Assembly (NCBI GenBank): GCA_000733355.1
Contig: JNVV01000028.1
Location: 186,001-250,000, forward strand
DNA: 64,000 bases
Direction of reading: 5' to 3'
From: Falciphora oryzae
Taxonomy: Eukaryota > Ascomycota > Sordariomycetes > Magnaporthales > Magnaporthaceae
Part shown: piece after piece, positions 34,263 through 44,600 of the stretch
How the letters are laid out: every line of letters starts with the position of its first letter
Position numbering within the stretch: the first letter of the stretch is position 1
Notes under the pieces: generated by a model
Seen by the model: only the letters and a program-made list of their open reading frames with translations
The model's database searches: none
Told to the model about the DNA's origin: nothing
Made by a program: the position numbers and the translations under genes

Positions 34263-34329
34263 ATGTATCTTTCGGCCCGGGCACCACGCACACTTTATAT
34301 CTTCCATATTTTGATCAAAATTCATCCGT

Positions 34330-35974
34330 TTGACTTCATTTTTGGTGCATTCTGTAGCCAAGTCGATGCAAAAGGGCTGGACAGAAGAAAACGTCGCCGA
34401 GGCCTTCGCCTTAATGCGAAAGGGCTGGTCCCGGCGGGCGGCCGCCTTTGATCAGGGGATACCTGAGTCCACCCTACGAGGCCGCATTAAAGGGGCCGAG
34501 CCCTATCAGCAAGCACAAAAGCGGTTCCAACGGCTTTCCGCGGTGCAAAAAAAACACCTAGCCAAATGGGTAGCCATCCAGGCCGCCCTAGGGCTTCCCC
34601 CAACCCACGGAAAATTGCGTTATTATGCGCAAAAAATCCTCCATACGGCAGGCGACAAAGCACCCCTTAGGAAGCGTTGGGCAGCCGGATTTTTGGCCCG
34701 GAATCCAAAGATCCAAATCCACAGAGGCAAAGCTATGGAAAAAGCCCGTATAAACGGTGCCACTACGGAAATAATCACGGAATGGTGGCGAAAGCTAGAT
34801 ATCCCTAAGATTAAGGAAATCCCCCCTCAAAACCGCCACAATATGGATAAGGGCGGTCTCCAAGAGGGCAGGACCGGCAACGGGCTTGTTTTAGGACTCG
34901 CGGGGACCCGGCCGTTGCACAAAAAAGAGCCGGGATCACGGCAATGGACCTCCTTCATCGAATGCGTTTCGGCAACAGGGGTTAAGCAACGGCCCCTTAT
35001 CATTTTTGAAGGAAAGCATGTGCAAGACCAATGGTTCCCGGACAGAAACGGCCAATTCGAAGATTGGGAATTCACCTGTACGGATAACGGCTGGACTACA
35101 GACCGTGCGGCCATAAAATGGCTGCAAAAAGTCTTCCTCCCAAGGACCCGGCCGGACCCCCCCGGCCCCCGTCTCCTGATCCTCGACGGCCACGGATCAC
35201 ACGTTACAAAGCGTTTCCAATTTCTTTGCTATCAGAACGACGTTTTTCTCTTATATTTGCCTGCCCATACATCTCACGTTCTTCAACCACTCGACTTATT
35301 AGTTTATTCACCCTTTAAATCACAATATCGGGCCATTATTATGGGCCAGGCACTTTTCTGCTGCTTTACGGCAGTCGGGAAACGAAAGTTTCTTATAGCT
35401 TATCGAAACGCACGAAACAAAGCCGTTATCGAAGCTAATATCAAATCGGGTTGGAAAGCATCGGGGTTATGGCCGGTTAATATGGCGAAACCCCTTATGA
35501 GCCGGCTTTTGCTCGAAAACAACAATAACAATGCCCCTAAGCCTGCCCCCGTTATTCCGTACAAAAAAAAAGCAAAGCAACAATCCCCTAAACTACCAAC
35601 CGCTGCCAAAAAAGACTGGGGGACCCCCAAAAAAAACTCGGGAGTTGGCCAGCCAAATCGAGGATTTTTCCCGCACTATCCCGACTACCCCCATGAAGCG
35701 GCTGTGGTTTAGGAAAATCCGGAAGGGCTTTGAACTAAAGGATTTGGAAATCACTACAGCCTCCCAAAAAATCAAAGCGCTGGAGGCACAGTTGGAGGCA
35801 GTACAAAAAAAAAAAAGGAAGAGGGTTATTCCGGATCCCAACCAAACATTCGTATCTGGGAGGCAGGTTTACCTGCAAAGACGGGGGATTTTGATGGATC
35901 CAGAAGCACCATTGGAATCTCCGGAAGAAGCTGAACAGGATGATATACAGGATGAGATTATTGTTATTGGATAG
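34330..35974 (+). pseudogene. Fot1/pogo-family DDE transposase, frameshifted near the C-terminus
   Basis: The frame 34330-35712 starts close to an N-terminal psq/CENP-B-like helix-turn-helix region (WTEENVAEAFALMRKGWS, then IPESTLRGRIKG). The DDE_1 catalytic residues are likely Asp in HNMDKGG, LLILDGHGSHV and LQPLDLLVYSPFK, the D-D-D pattern of the Fot1/pogo group. Near 35625 (a run of A after GACCCCC) the conserved C-terminal part shifts to the +1 frame, which is open from 35531 to 35974 and contains TPKKTRELASQIEDF, RLWFRKIRKGFE and a coiled Lys/Glu-rich segment. A single slippage in the A run would explain the break. The first catalytic motif is also unusual (NMDKGG where NMDE is expected). 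Likely inactive copy, but young given the matching ends. Confidence 0.82.
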
Positions 35975-36028
35975 CCTTATTTTTTAGCATCACAAAGATA
36001 TCGTTGTTGTTGAGGCTATTTCCTAAGC

Positions 36029-36092
36029 TAGTGCGCGGACAGGGGGGTGCGCGGACAGGGGGTGCACCGACTTAAAGGAAAATAAAAAGAAA
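36029..36092 (-). repeat. Right terminal inverted repeat (64 bp)
   Basis: Inverted match to 34199-34262, no mismatch seen. Confidence 0.92.
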
Positions 36093-38132
36093 AATCAATG
36101 TGTGCTTCCTCCAGACAAAACTTTTTTTACGCACTCTGATAGCTTACGAAAGAAGTAATGATTCCATCTAAATACTACCATTATCCATGCTGTGCCATAT
36201 CCTAGCTCTACATTCTTACTGAGCTGTCAAATAGCCCTGTGTTATCCTCGACCAGATATTATGAGCCTCTCAATCAATGGAGAGTAGCGGCACCACCCTA
36301 ACAATCTCCGATGGTGAAGCCGCTTTGAAGTTCCTACAGCTGCTAATATAGCCTCGCTGATCCCTACTCTTTGTACATTGAAGAGAAGTCATGAAAAACG
36401 AAACAAACGCATCTGGTCCTGGTCCTTAAGGGTTATTCAAATCTTCTTCTTGTGTGACCTGGAGACCTTCCCGGGACTCGCCTCGTTGACCCATGCCCCG
36501 ATGTGAAGAAGTGCCACTTCATCTACCCCATTTTTACGTAGGGTGAGGGGTTCTGTGACACGTTTCACCTGGACAGCTGACAGCTCAGAGGCGGCGATGT
36601 GCCTGATGCTGCGGGTATCCGGTGGCGGCGAGGCCCGTGCCGATTCGCTCATCGCCCATTGGCCCCCGGTTCCACTGTCAGAGACGAGTGACGTTTCTTG
36701 GGATGGCGGGTTCTCATGCGTACGTGAGTATGGAGTATCGAATGTGCCTAAAATGGTTGAGTTACACATCTATGAATAAAGATTCCGCCAGAATATCATC
36801 TAGAAATACCGTTGCATGAGACAAGGCTGGTGTAAGGCCTCCTGATGGGCCTGACGAGGCCATGGCGACCAGAGTCGTTAGACTGGCCTTGGGGCAAGGA
36901 AATGTGATGCATGATCTTGTATCTGGCGAGACAGATTAGGAGGAGAGGTTGAGTTGGTGCCGAGGGAGGCAGAAAAGGGGAAACCAGACTTCGGCGTTAT
37001 GGCCGAGTCCCAGAAAATTATATATGCACGCAAAGAACAACAAAGGCGCTGATCTCGCGGCCCAACTGGCAACAACATGGTTGCCCATGATACTATCCAC
37101 GAAATCAGGCCAGATTACAACGTAGCCAAGGCCATCAATGTCTGCATACTCAGCCTCAATCGATCCGACGTCGGGGCCTCGCCGGCTCCGGCAAATACCC
37201 AAGGTGCTATTTTGTTCGGCAGTTCCCAGCGAGTGGTATGCGTCCACATACGCACTGGATCAACGAGAAATCGACTGAGGCCACGCATCGGTGAGATTAT
37301 AGCACAAGTTTGGCGGTGAGGCCTGGCCTGGGAGAGGGTTAGGGAGGGAGGGCCCGAAAAAAGGGCCCGGTGAGGGCGGCGAGCACACCCTCAACCACGG
37401 CACCCCAATGGACGGCAAGGACGATTTCCAGAATAGAAGATCATGGAATGACCAGAGGTGGGGCTTCAACCTCTTTGATATAAAGCTGCTTAATGAGAGG
37501 TCAAGAATAAAAGCAGTATGTCCGCTGGACATAGCCTCCTTCTAGGCAAGGGATATGGCCAATGATGGGTACGGTTTGTTTGGGACCCGATGAGCTCGAG
37601 GTCAGATGCCAAGTATGCATACATGGCCCCCATATGGCGGTAAAGACGGCGTCAAATGCGGCTGATCGGGCACGTTCAGTGGTGGGTAGGCGATGAAGGG
37701 GGAGTGAGGTGGCATGTTTGCGGCTCTTTGGCCTTGACCGGTAACCTTCCATGATTTTCATTGGCAACGGGCGCGCAGAGGTGGCACAGAATCATTGCGG
37801 TGAGGCTCAAGTGTGTGCCCTAGCCTCATACCTGTGACCATCACCGGTCACGCCCTACGCAGACGCCGCTCTCGTTGATACCTGACGAGGCAAGGACAGT
37901 GCAAATGCTCTTAACTCTCCCAATCAATGCTGATGCTTATCCGCAACCGATGAGGAGGTAAATGGGCTTCATGGGAAGGATGAAATGGGTGTAAACTGTT
38001 TGATGTCGTTGATGAAATGCAAGATCAACATAAATTGACGCGGCTGCCGCTAGGTATGGGAAGCTGGGGAAAAGTGAGAAGTTCCATCCCTGTCGGCCCC
38101 ACAACTCACCTACGCTAAAAAAAAGCCTACCT
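36093..38132. other. 2-kb interval with weak coding-like minus-strand frames
   Basis: A minus-strand frame 36769-36437 (110 aa, ATG start, MCNSTILGTFDTPYSR, ending VSRSHKKKI) and pieces around 37250-36936 (IEAEYADIDGLGYVVIWPDF, then a hydrophobic SAPLLFFACIYNFLGLG stretch) look more coding-like than random but do not join into a gene model. They may be remnants of a membrane protein gene. No family recognised. Confidence 0.35.
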
Positions 38133-39941
38133 ATGGAGGTGACGTGCACAATCGCGGTGGCTGTGGCCCGACCGAGTTTTCTACTCAACCACACAGTGAT
38201 CCGAGAGCGATGCGCCCGAGGCGCCGGCCCGGTTCTTTGGGACGCATCCCCCCTAAACCCCAAGAACCGACCCGACTCGCTCGAGTCTGCCGGATCCGGC
38301 TGGCGAATCGATGGCGCCACTGGAGGCGGCACGTGTTTCTACGCTGTGCCCCTGAGCCTCCTGCCGGGCGGCCTGGCGCCACACCGCGTCTTCGTCCACC
38401 TCCCAGACCAGGCCTCGTGGCCTCCAGCCCTGCGCACATGTCTTGACGCCGGCATGAGCGTCTCGTTGAGAGACGGCAACGCCATTGCGCGGCTTGGCAT
38501 CTCGCGACATATCTGTCGGGCCCTCGACCACCACTGCCTCCTGAACCCCGGCTTTCTGGCCATTTACAAAGACCTGCCATTTGGCTCGCGTCTTGCGTTT
38601 GAAATGGTGACGGCTGACGTGCGGGATATGCGCCTCGGGGTCGAACGGGTCTACAAACTCGAATCCAGCGCAAAATCAATGTCTGGGCTGATGCAAGAAT
38701 GGCCGGACCTGGCCTCGTCTCCTGGTGGCTGCCCACCTGTGATCGACTTGGCTCGCCTCCGACACGTACGGCAGCTACACGACACCGTCAGCATCGCGAC
38801 TATTTCTGATGACGAAGACGCCCTTGCCGGGCCCACGCTCCTGGGCGGTGGTCATGGCGGCACCGTGATTTTCAAGTCGGTCGGCTACAGCGAGAGCTTC
38901 GAACACCTCTACCACGAGCTGCGCTTCCTGCTGCGAATCCCACCGCACCCCAACATAATGCCGCGGCCGCTCGCTCTGGTAACCAAGCGATCCTCTTTCG
39001 GCGGCAAGCGCGTCGTGGTTGGCTTTCTGCTCACGCACTTCCCGGCCGGGTCCATCCGCGACATGCTGCCGGCCCGCCAGCGCTCGGGAACGCTGTCGAT
39101 TGGCTGCAAGCTGCAGTGGTGCCACCAAGTGGTCTCTGCTTTGTGCCACGTTCGCGAGGCCGGCGGCACGTTCTTCTCCGACCTGCGGCCCGACAATATC
39201 CTGCTGGACGACTCGGTTCTCGGCGGTCGCCTTGTCCTGTGCGACTTTGAACAGCGGGGGAATTGGGATGAGTGGTCCGCGCCTGAGGTGCTCTTTCGCC
39301 AGTATGCCGAGAACATCCGCCCCGCGCTCGACGAGCGAGTGCCAGACACGCAGTGGGGAAGGCTCTTGAGCGCTTGCGTTCAAGCCCATGAATCATCCCC
39401 TGCTTCCGGACCCCGGGTTCAGGCTAAGAACCGGGCGTGGTTCGCATTGTCGCCGAGCCAACAAGAGAAGGCGACTGTGTACGCCGCAGGCCTTTTTATT
39501 TACTGCGTGTTCGAAGGTGTCAGCAGCGTCAGCAGAAGCCTCCTGAACGCATGGCCTGCCGAGCCTGATGTAGAATTCCCGGAGTTCAGGCACACGCCCG
39601 AGGGCATTCAAGACATCGTGAGGCAATGCACCGTGATCCCAGGGCACGTGCAGTCCGCGATGGCGACGCGACCTCCGTCGGAATCTCCAAGGAGAGTAGT
39701 CCGTTCCGGTTCACTGCTGTACCCGGATGGCCATCTCGAGCTGGAGCAAGGCACAGAAGAAACGGCGCAGCTTGTCATGGATACGGCTTTGGACTGGTGG
39801 ACCGCTGAGATGGAGCGAGCTGGCACTTTCATGGAGAAGTCTCCGTGGATTTTGGAAGCGAGTGGCGCGGCCAGACCGCGGCTGAGAGACTTGCGAGAGT
39901 CTCTGGGTGCGCTTGAAGAGACAGGCCGTCTCGCTCAGTGA
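38133..39941 (+). CDS. Kinase-like protein with altered DFG motif (602 aa)
   Basis: Single exon, ATG 38133. The first ~235 residues have no recognised domain. A protein-kinase-like core follows: Gly-rich LLGGGHGGTVIFKSV with Lys248 as the candidate ATP-binding Lys, a helix-C-like HELRFLLRIPPHPNIM with Glu262, hinge-like VGFLLTHFPAGSIRDML, catalytic-loop-like FFSDLRPDNILLDD (Asp350, Asn355), DFE (371-373) in place of DFG, and WSAPEVLF at the APE position. The HRD His/Arg are replaced (FSD). Fungi have many such divergent kinases, often with DFEQRG...W text. Whether it phosphorylates anything is uncertain: catalytic Asp, Asn and metal-binding Asp are retained, the Gly of DFG is not. No transmembrane segment. 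Confidence 0.75.
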   Translation: MEVTCTIAVAVARPSFLLNHTVIRERCARGAGPVLWDASPLNPKNRPDSLESAGSGWRIDGATGGGTCFYAVPLSLLPGGLAPHRVFVHLPDQASWPPALRTCLDAGMSVSLRDGNAIARLGISRHICRALDHHCLLNPGFLAIYKDLPFGSRLAFEMVTADVRDMRLGVERVYKLESSAKSMSGLMQEWPDLASSPGGCPPVIDLARLRHVRQLHDTVSIATISDDEDALAGPTLLGGGHGGTVIFKSVGYSESFEHLYHELRFLLRIPPHPNIMPRPLALVTKRSSFGGKRVVVGFLLTHFPAGSIRDMLPARQRSGTLSIGCKLQWCHQVVSALCHVREAGGTFFSDLRPDNILLDDSVLGGRLVLCDFEQRGNWDEWSAPEVLFRQYAENIRPALDERVPDTQWGRLLSACVQAHESSPASGPRVQAKNRAWFALSPSQQEKATVYAAGLFIYCVFEGVSSVSRSLLNAWPAEPDVEFPEFRHTPEGIQDIVRQCTVIPGHVQSAMATRPPSESPRRVVRSGSLLYPDGHLELEQGTEETAQLVMDTALDWWTAEMERAGTFMEKSPWILEASGAARPRLRDLRESLGALEETGRLAQ

Positions 39942-40577
39942 TTGAGGACCTACCGCTGGGATCTTGCACCAGTTACGTATGAAATATTATCCCATTTATT
40001 TGTCTGGATCTCGGGACGAAGATGGGCCAACTCAATACCGTTGACCCCATCTCATGGACGATGTGCGATGACCAGTGAAGTTCTCCACGTTCAAAGCCCG
40101 CAGCTGGGGTGTGGCAACCTCTGGGTCATGTCGATCAGCAAGTCTAGATGGATGATGCTTTTTTAGGCTAGCTAGATCAAATATGAGAACAACATGTTGG
40201 AGCTAACCTGCAGGGGTAAAAGACAGCTGCCAAACCTTGGCGTCTTGGGTCTAGAAGCGGGCCACAGCAGCCATGATTCGAAAAAGGGGTCGCGAGCTTT
40301 TGACGTGCATTGAGGAATCATGACGTCACCTCAACGAAAGGGCCATCCAAGAGATGCGCTTCACAAAAAGACCGTCTTTCCGATTCCTTGGTACCACCAA
40401 ATCGCTTCCGGTTTCCAATTGACAAGTAGAAATCCTGTCAGATCTTTTCCTGCGTCAAGAGCCAAAATCTCTGGACGGAAAGCTCGGTAATCCTTACAAA
40501 CACCCGCACCACCCTCCCACCACACCATCTTCCTGATCTGCCATAAACATATCCCCTCCTTCAAAAACAACCCAAAG
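39942..40577. other. Intergenic
   Basis: 636 bp between two plus-strand genes; nothing recognisable. Confidence 0.6.
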
Positions 40578-41029
40578 ATGTCGTCACGCGTCCTCCTCCG
40601 AAGCGTCGCCGCCGCCGGCCGCCCCGCCGCCACGATCCCCGGGAGAGGTCTGGCAACGAGCCCGCAGCTGGCACACAAGGAGTCGTCCCGTAAGACCCCT
40701 CACATCGCACCTCACTGATCCCACACCCGCAACAAAACTAACGCGCCAGGCCTCGACCAATTCCCCCCTCGCCAGACAACGACGACTCCCACGATGTGCA
40801 CAGGCACAAGGACGATCTGGTCAACAAGCACAAGCAAGGGAAAGGCCACTGGAAGCCCGAGCTGGCGTCCAACAGTGAGGAGGCCGTCAAGGCGGACCGC
40901 GAGGCCGCAAAGGACGGCGCCGGCGGCAAGGAGCAGACAAGGGACCACGTCCAGCGCCTCCAGGAGCGCACCAAGCACCACGCCGAGAAGACCAGCAAGT
41001 CGGGCACGAGCGACGGCGATGGCATGTAA
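40578..41029 (+). CDS. Small, probably mitochondrial protein (121 aa), function unknown
   Basis: Exons 40578-40689 and 40776-41029, intron GTAAGA...CCAG (86 nt; phase 1). The N-terminus MSSRVLLRSVAAAGRPAAT is Arg/Ser/Ala-rich without acids, a likely mitochondrial presequence. The mature part is highly charged and hydrophilic: DDLVNKHKQGKGHWKPELAS, NSEEAVKADREAAKDG and HVQRLQERTKHHAEKTS. The KGKGHWKPELASNSEEAVKADR pattern recurs in small fungal mitochondrial proteins of unknown function, from memory only. An alternative acceptor 27 nt upstream gives the wrong frame. Confidence 0.78.
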
Positions 41030-41645
41030 GATGGGGGACTGGGGAGCTTGGTACCTACGGCTTGTCTCGTCGACCTCGGGGGCGTCTAGGGTGAGCTTAT
41101 ATGTGGGCGTCTGGGTGCGTGCAAGTCACGCAACTCAAAAGGCCGCGGCTCGCAGGGAGGTATGCTTACTTTCCTGTGTTGGCGTTGTTTACCAAGCAAG
41201 GAATGGAACAAACAGGACCGCAAAATGGCTCAGCGGTCACCGAGCCATGGATGGCCCATAACGTGTATGAAATGCGAACGCCGGCGAAGGCTTACAGAGT
41301 CCTATCTGGGGACGTCCTTCTCGCTTCAGATCAGGTGGGCATCCACGAAGCACCTCTGCACTAGGTAAATCTATCACAAATAGGTCAGAGCATGCTACGA
41401 TCTATTGCACCGCGCGCTATCTTTTAGGCGTATGTTCAGAGGTATCATTACATTAAAAAGTGAGAGAAAAAAAAAAACATCGACATCCCCATCGCCAAAA
41501 AGAACGATTACTCCTGCACGAACTTGTGTAGTATCATTCGGCAGATCTGTACAGCCGAGCTGACGGATACCCAGGTTTGTAGCGGGGAACTCAAACAACT
41601 CATCTTTTCCAGGCTTGTCGTTAATAATGAGCATGACCGCTCCTC
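41030..41645. other. Convergent intergenic region
   Basis: 616 bp between the 3' ends of the small mitochondrial protein gene and the JmjC gene. Nothing recognisable apart from a short A run near 41466-41477. Confidence 0.6.
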
Positions 41646-44600
41646 TCAGCGCGCACCGAGACCGCCCCGTATGCCGCGTCCGCCCCTGGTGGGCATCCCG
41701 GCACGACCTCTGCGTGTGGCAAAGACTGGTTTATAGGCGGGAATGTCTTCGTCATCAGAATCGTTATCTGATTCCGAGATGGGCGGGTCGTCAAAGCCGT
41801 GGTTGTCAACAAACATGCCGCCGTCAGACTCCGAGTCCGTATCTCCGAGCCTGACTACTGTAGGACCCTTAGGAATAGGAGGAGAGCGTGGAGGAGCAGC
41901 GGCCTGCGAGAGGCGAGACGGAGGAGCGACTGGCTTCGCGGCGCTCGGACCCAGGCTGCGTCGAGGCTCGATGCTGTTGGTGGTGGAAGTTGCTCGGCTG
42001 GGCTCGCGTGAGGACATTTGCTCTCGCGAGGATGCTTGTTCCCGGGAGGAAGTTTGCTCCCGCGATCGAGGCATGGAGTCGTCATCCCTACCGCTGTCGT
42101 CCCCGCGCGGCCTGCCACGGGGCCTACGCTCCTCGGGCTGCGCCTCCGGCAGCTCGTCCTTACGCGCCCGGGGCGGTCTGCCACGGGGTCGGCGTTCTGT
42201 AGACTGGGCCTTGGGCTTCTCTTCTGTTGGGTGGGTCTGGCTCGCCCGAGGCGGCCTGCCACGAGGCCGGGGCTTGACAACCTCGACCTGCTGCTCGGGC
42301 TGCTCAGGCTGCTCAGCAGGCAACTCCTCAGGTTGCTTCTCAGACTGTTTCTCCGGCTGATCTTCAGGCTTCTCGGGCTGAGCTCTAGGTTGCTCCCCGG
42401 CTCGTCCCGCCCTCGGCCCAGGGCTCGGCCCAGGGCTCGGCTCGGATTCTCCCTGTCGCGGCTTCTCCGCCATCGGCGCAGAGCTAGATGGTGTCGATCC
42501 AGACTCGGATCCCTTGCTCGCCTTGATCTTGAATTTCTTTCCCTTGAGCGCCATACGCTCTTTCATGGACATGAACTTTGGCTCGGTCGAGCGGGAAGGT
42601 GTCGGCTGGTTGTCTCGAGCCGCCGAGTCTGGCGTATCCATGACGGGCCGCTGCTTTGGCGGCCGGCCCCGCCGTTTAGGAGGGACTGGAGTGCTGGTTT
42701 CCGGACGGGAAGCAGGACGCTGGCTTTCGGAGCCGTCAAGCTCCGCAGCAAGCAGCTCCGAGATTTCTTGTGCGTCATCAGCATCGACATCAGAGCCGTC
42801 AGGCTGAGTGATCCTGTCCAGTCCCTTGCTGGCAAGGAGTGAAGTACGTGACTGGCGGTGTCGAGGCTCTTGCTCCTTTTCGACGGCCGCCGCCAGGCGT
42901 TCCGGAATGCGTGGCCCCTTTGGTCTTCCGGGACGACGGCGGGGAGGCTGAGCGACGCCTTTGCCAGCCAGAGTCCTCAGAGCACCAGCCGCGAGATCCA
43001 TTGGATCCATGCCGTCGACCACATCTCCGCCGTCCGGGTCTCTTCGTTGCCTCGGAACCGTAATCTCATTGAATTCGTCCTCCGGGTTCATTTCCGGTTC
43101 GAGGTAGGAGATTGTCGGTCTGGCATGACGGAGAGTCGGCTGATTTGGCTCATATGGCAGATACTGCTTGTCGATGCCATCTTCACCCTCGCCCGGACCA
43201 GGTTTGCCAGGGACTGCGCCTGAGGGGTCGGCAGCTGTGCCCTCGTCTGCGCCATTGGTGTCTCCCATTGTTACGTCGCTATCCATCAAAGTCGGGTCCA
43301 CCATGGCATGATAGAGAGCAGCAACGTCCTTGTCCATCCTGGCCTTCTTGCGCTTATGCGACCGAGGTCCTTTGAAGTCTGGGTCGTTATCGTCCGGTTG
43401 CCTAGCTCTCCGTTTGGCGGCCCGCAGCGATTTCTTAAGAAACTCCGACTGCTCTTCTTGTTGCAGATCCTCAGCTGAGAACATCTCGTACTCATCGAAC
43501 AGAATCTTGTCGGGGCTGTCATCCTGCTGGTAGTATGCCAGCCCCAGCATCCTGTCGTGGCCGCCTGCCGGCTCGGGGTAGGCTGATGTGTCGGCAAAAG
43601 CAGACTGGTCTGCCAGGCCGGCGAGCGTGGTATCATCCGCTCCATGTGCTGGCTGTTGATCCGACGGGCCGTCGGCAACAGGCGGAGCACCGCCCAGGAT
43701 ATTACTCTGGTCTCCATAGCCGTTTGCCGCCGGTTGTTGCACTGCGCCATCAGCAGGTGCCAGTGGATTGACGCTAGCCTGACTCGAACTGGCCTTGTCC
43801 GCTTCCGCCTGTTCTTTCAGTTTTTGCATGCGGCGCGAGTCTTGGCTCCTACCCTCCTCGCCAGTCGCCTTGAGCCAGTTGAGGTTGTGGATGCGGAAGT
43901 CGACCAAGAGTTCGATGCTCCTGTCGTCGGCGATCCGCTTGGTGTCGTGGCCGAGGAGCGTGTTCTTGGGGGTGTACGGTGTGGTTATTCCGAGCCTCCG
44001 ACATGTGCCACAGTTGCAGATCCCAGTGCACCTGGGGCATTTCCACCTCTCGGTTGCCATGACGTCTTGTGGCATCATGTCGAAGGCCCTGTAGAGGGTG
44101 CCGTAGCAGTATGCCTCGGTACAGCCGTGATTTGAGCAGAAGGCAAGGCGAAATGTGTTATCCTTGTGACAGCACGTGTGACAGCGGTAGACCTCGCCCT
44201 TCTTCTTCTTCCGGCCCTTCTTCTTTTTGATCGGCCGTCCGTCGTCGTCGACCTCGACGTCAGACGGCTCTAGTACTTCGGGCTCCTCGACCTTTGTGAT
44301 GTCTTTGAATGGACGCCTGCGGAGCTGCTCCTGACAAATCTGGGCGACTGATTTTTTGTCCGTCTTCCTCCGAGCAATCTCGAGCGGGAGCGGCGAGCTG
44401 TTGATGTCGACGTATCCGTCGTCGGTGATAATCATTGTGCGCCAAGTCTCGTAGTTGTCAACCAGCTCGGCCCAGTCCCACTGCTCGCACCAGGTGAGTT
44501 TAGAGGTGCAGACGCAAGACCGGCCCATGGCGTAGCATTCCATACAAATGTCGTATGTGTCCTCGTCGCCGTTGATGAGCATCCGGACGCAGTGCTTGCA

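Larger units (their letters stand above)
34199..36092. mobile_element. Fot1/pogo-type DNA transposon, about 1.9 kb
   Basis: Bounded by 64-bp terminal inverted repeats identical over their whole length by eye (34199-34262 and 36029-36092). Inside is one transposase gene. The TIR holds the 15-mer CCCCTGTCCGCGCAC twice in direct orientation. Members of this class insert at TA; a TA lies 18-20 bp inside each end (TTTA|AGTCGG), so the true end may be AGTCGG... with the outer 18 bp being an inverted flank. No clear TA duplication is visible outside the 64-bp repeats. Confidence 0.88.

Noticed and set aside
35531..35974. Separate gene in the transposon
   Set aside because: Its content (TPKKTREL...RLWFRKIRKGFE, coiled segment) is the expected C-terminus of the transposase in a shifted frame.
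41743..42842. Long plus-strand frames rich in Arg/Leu/Ser
   Set aside because: Antisense to the AT-hook part of the JmjC gene.
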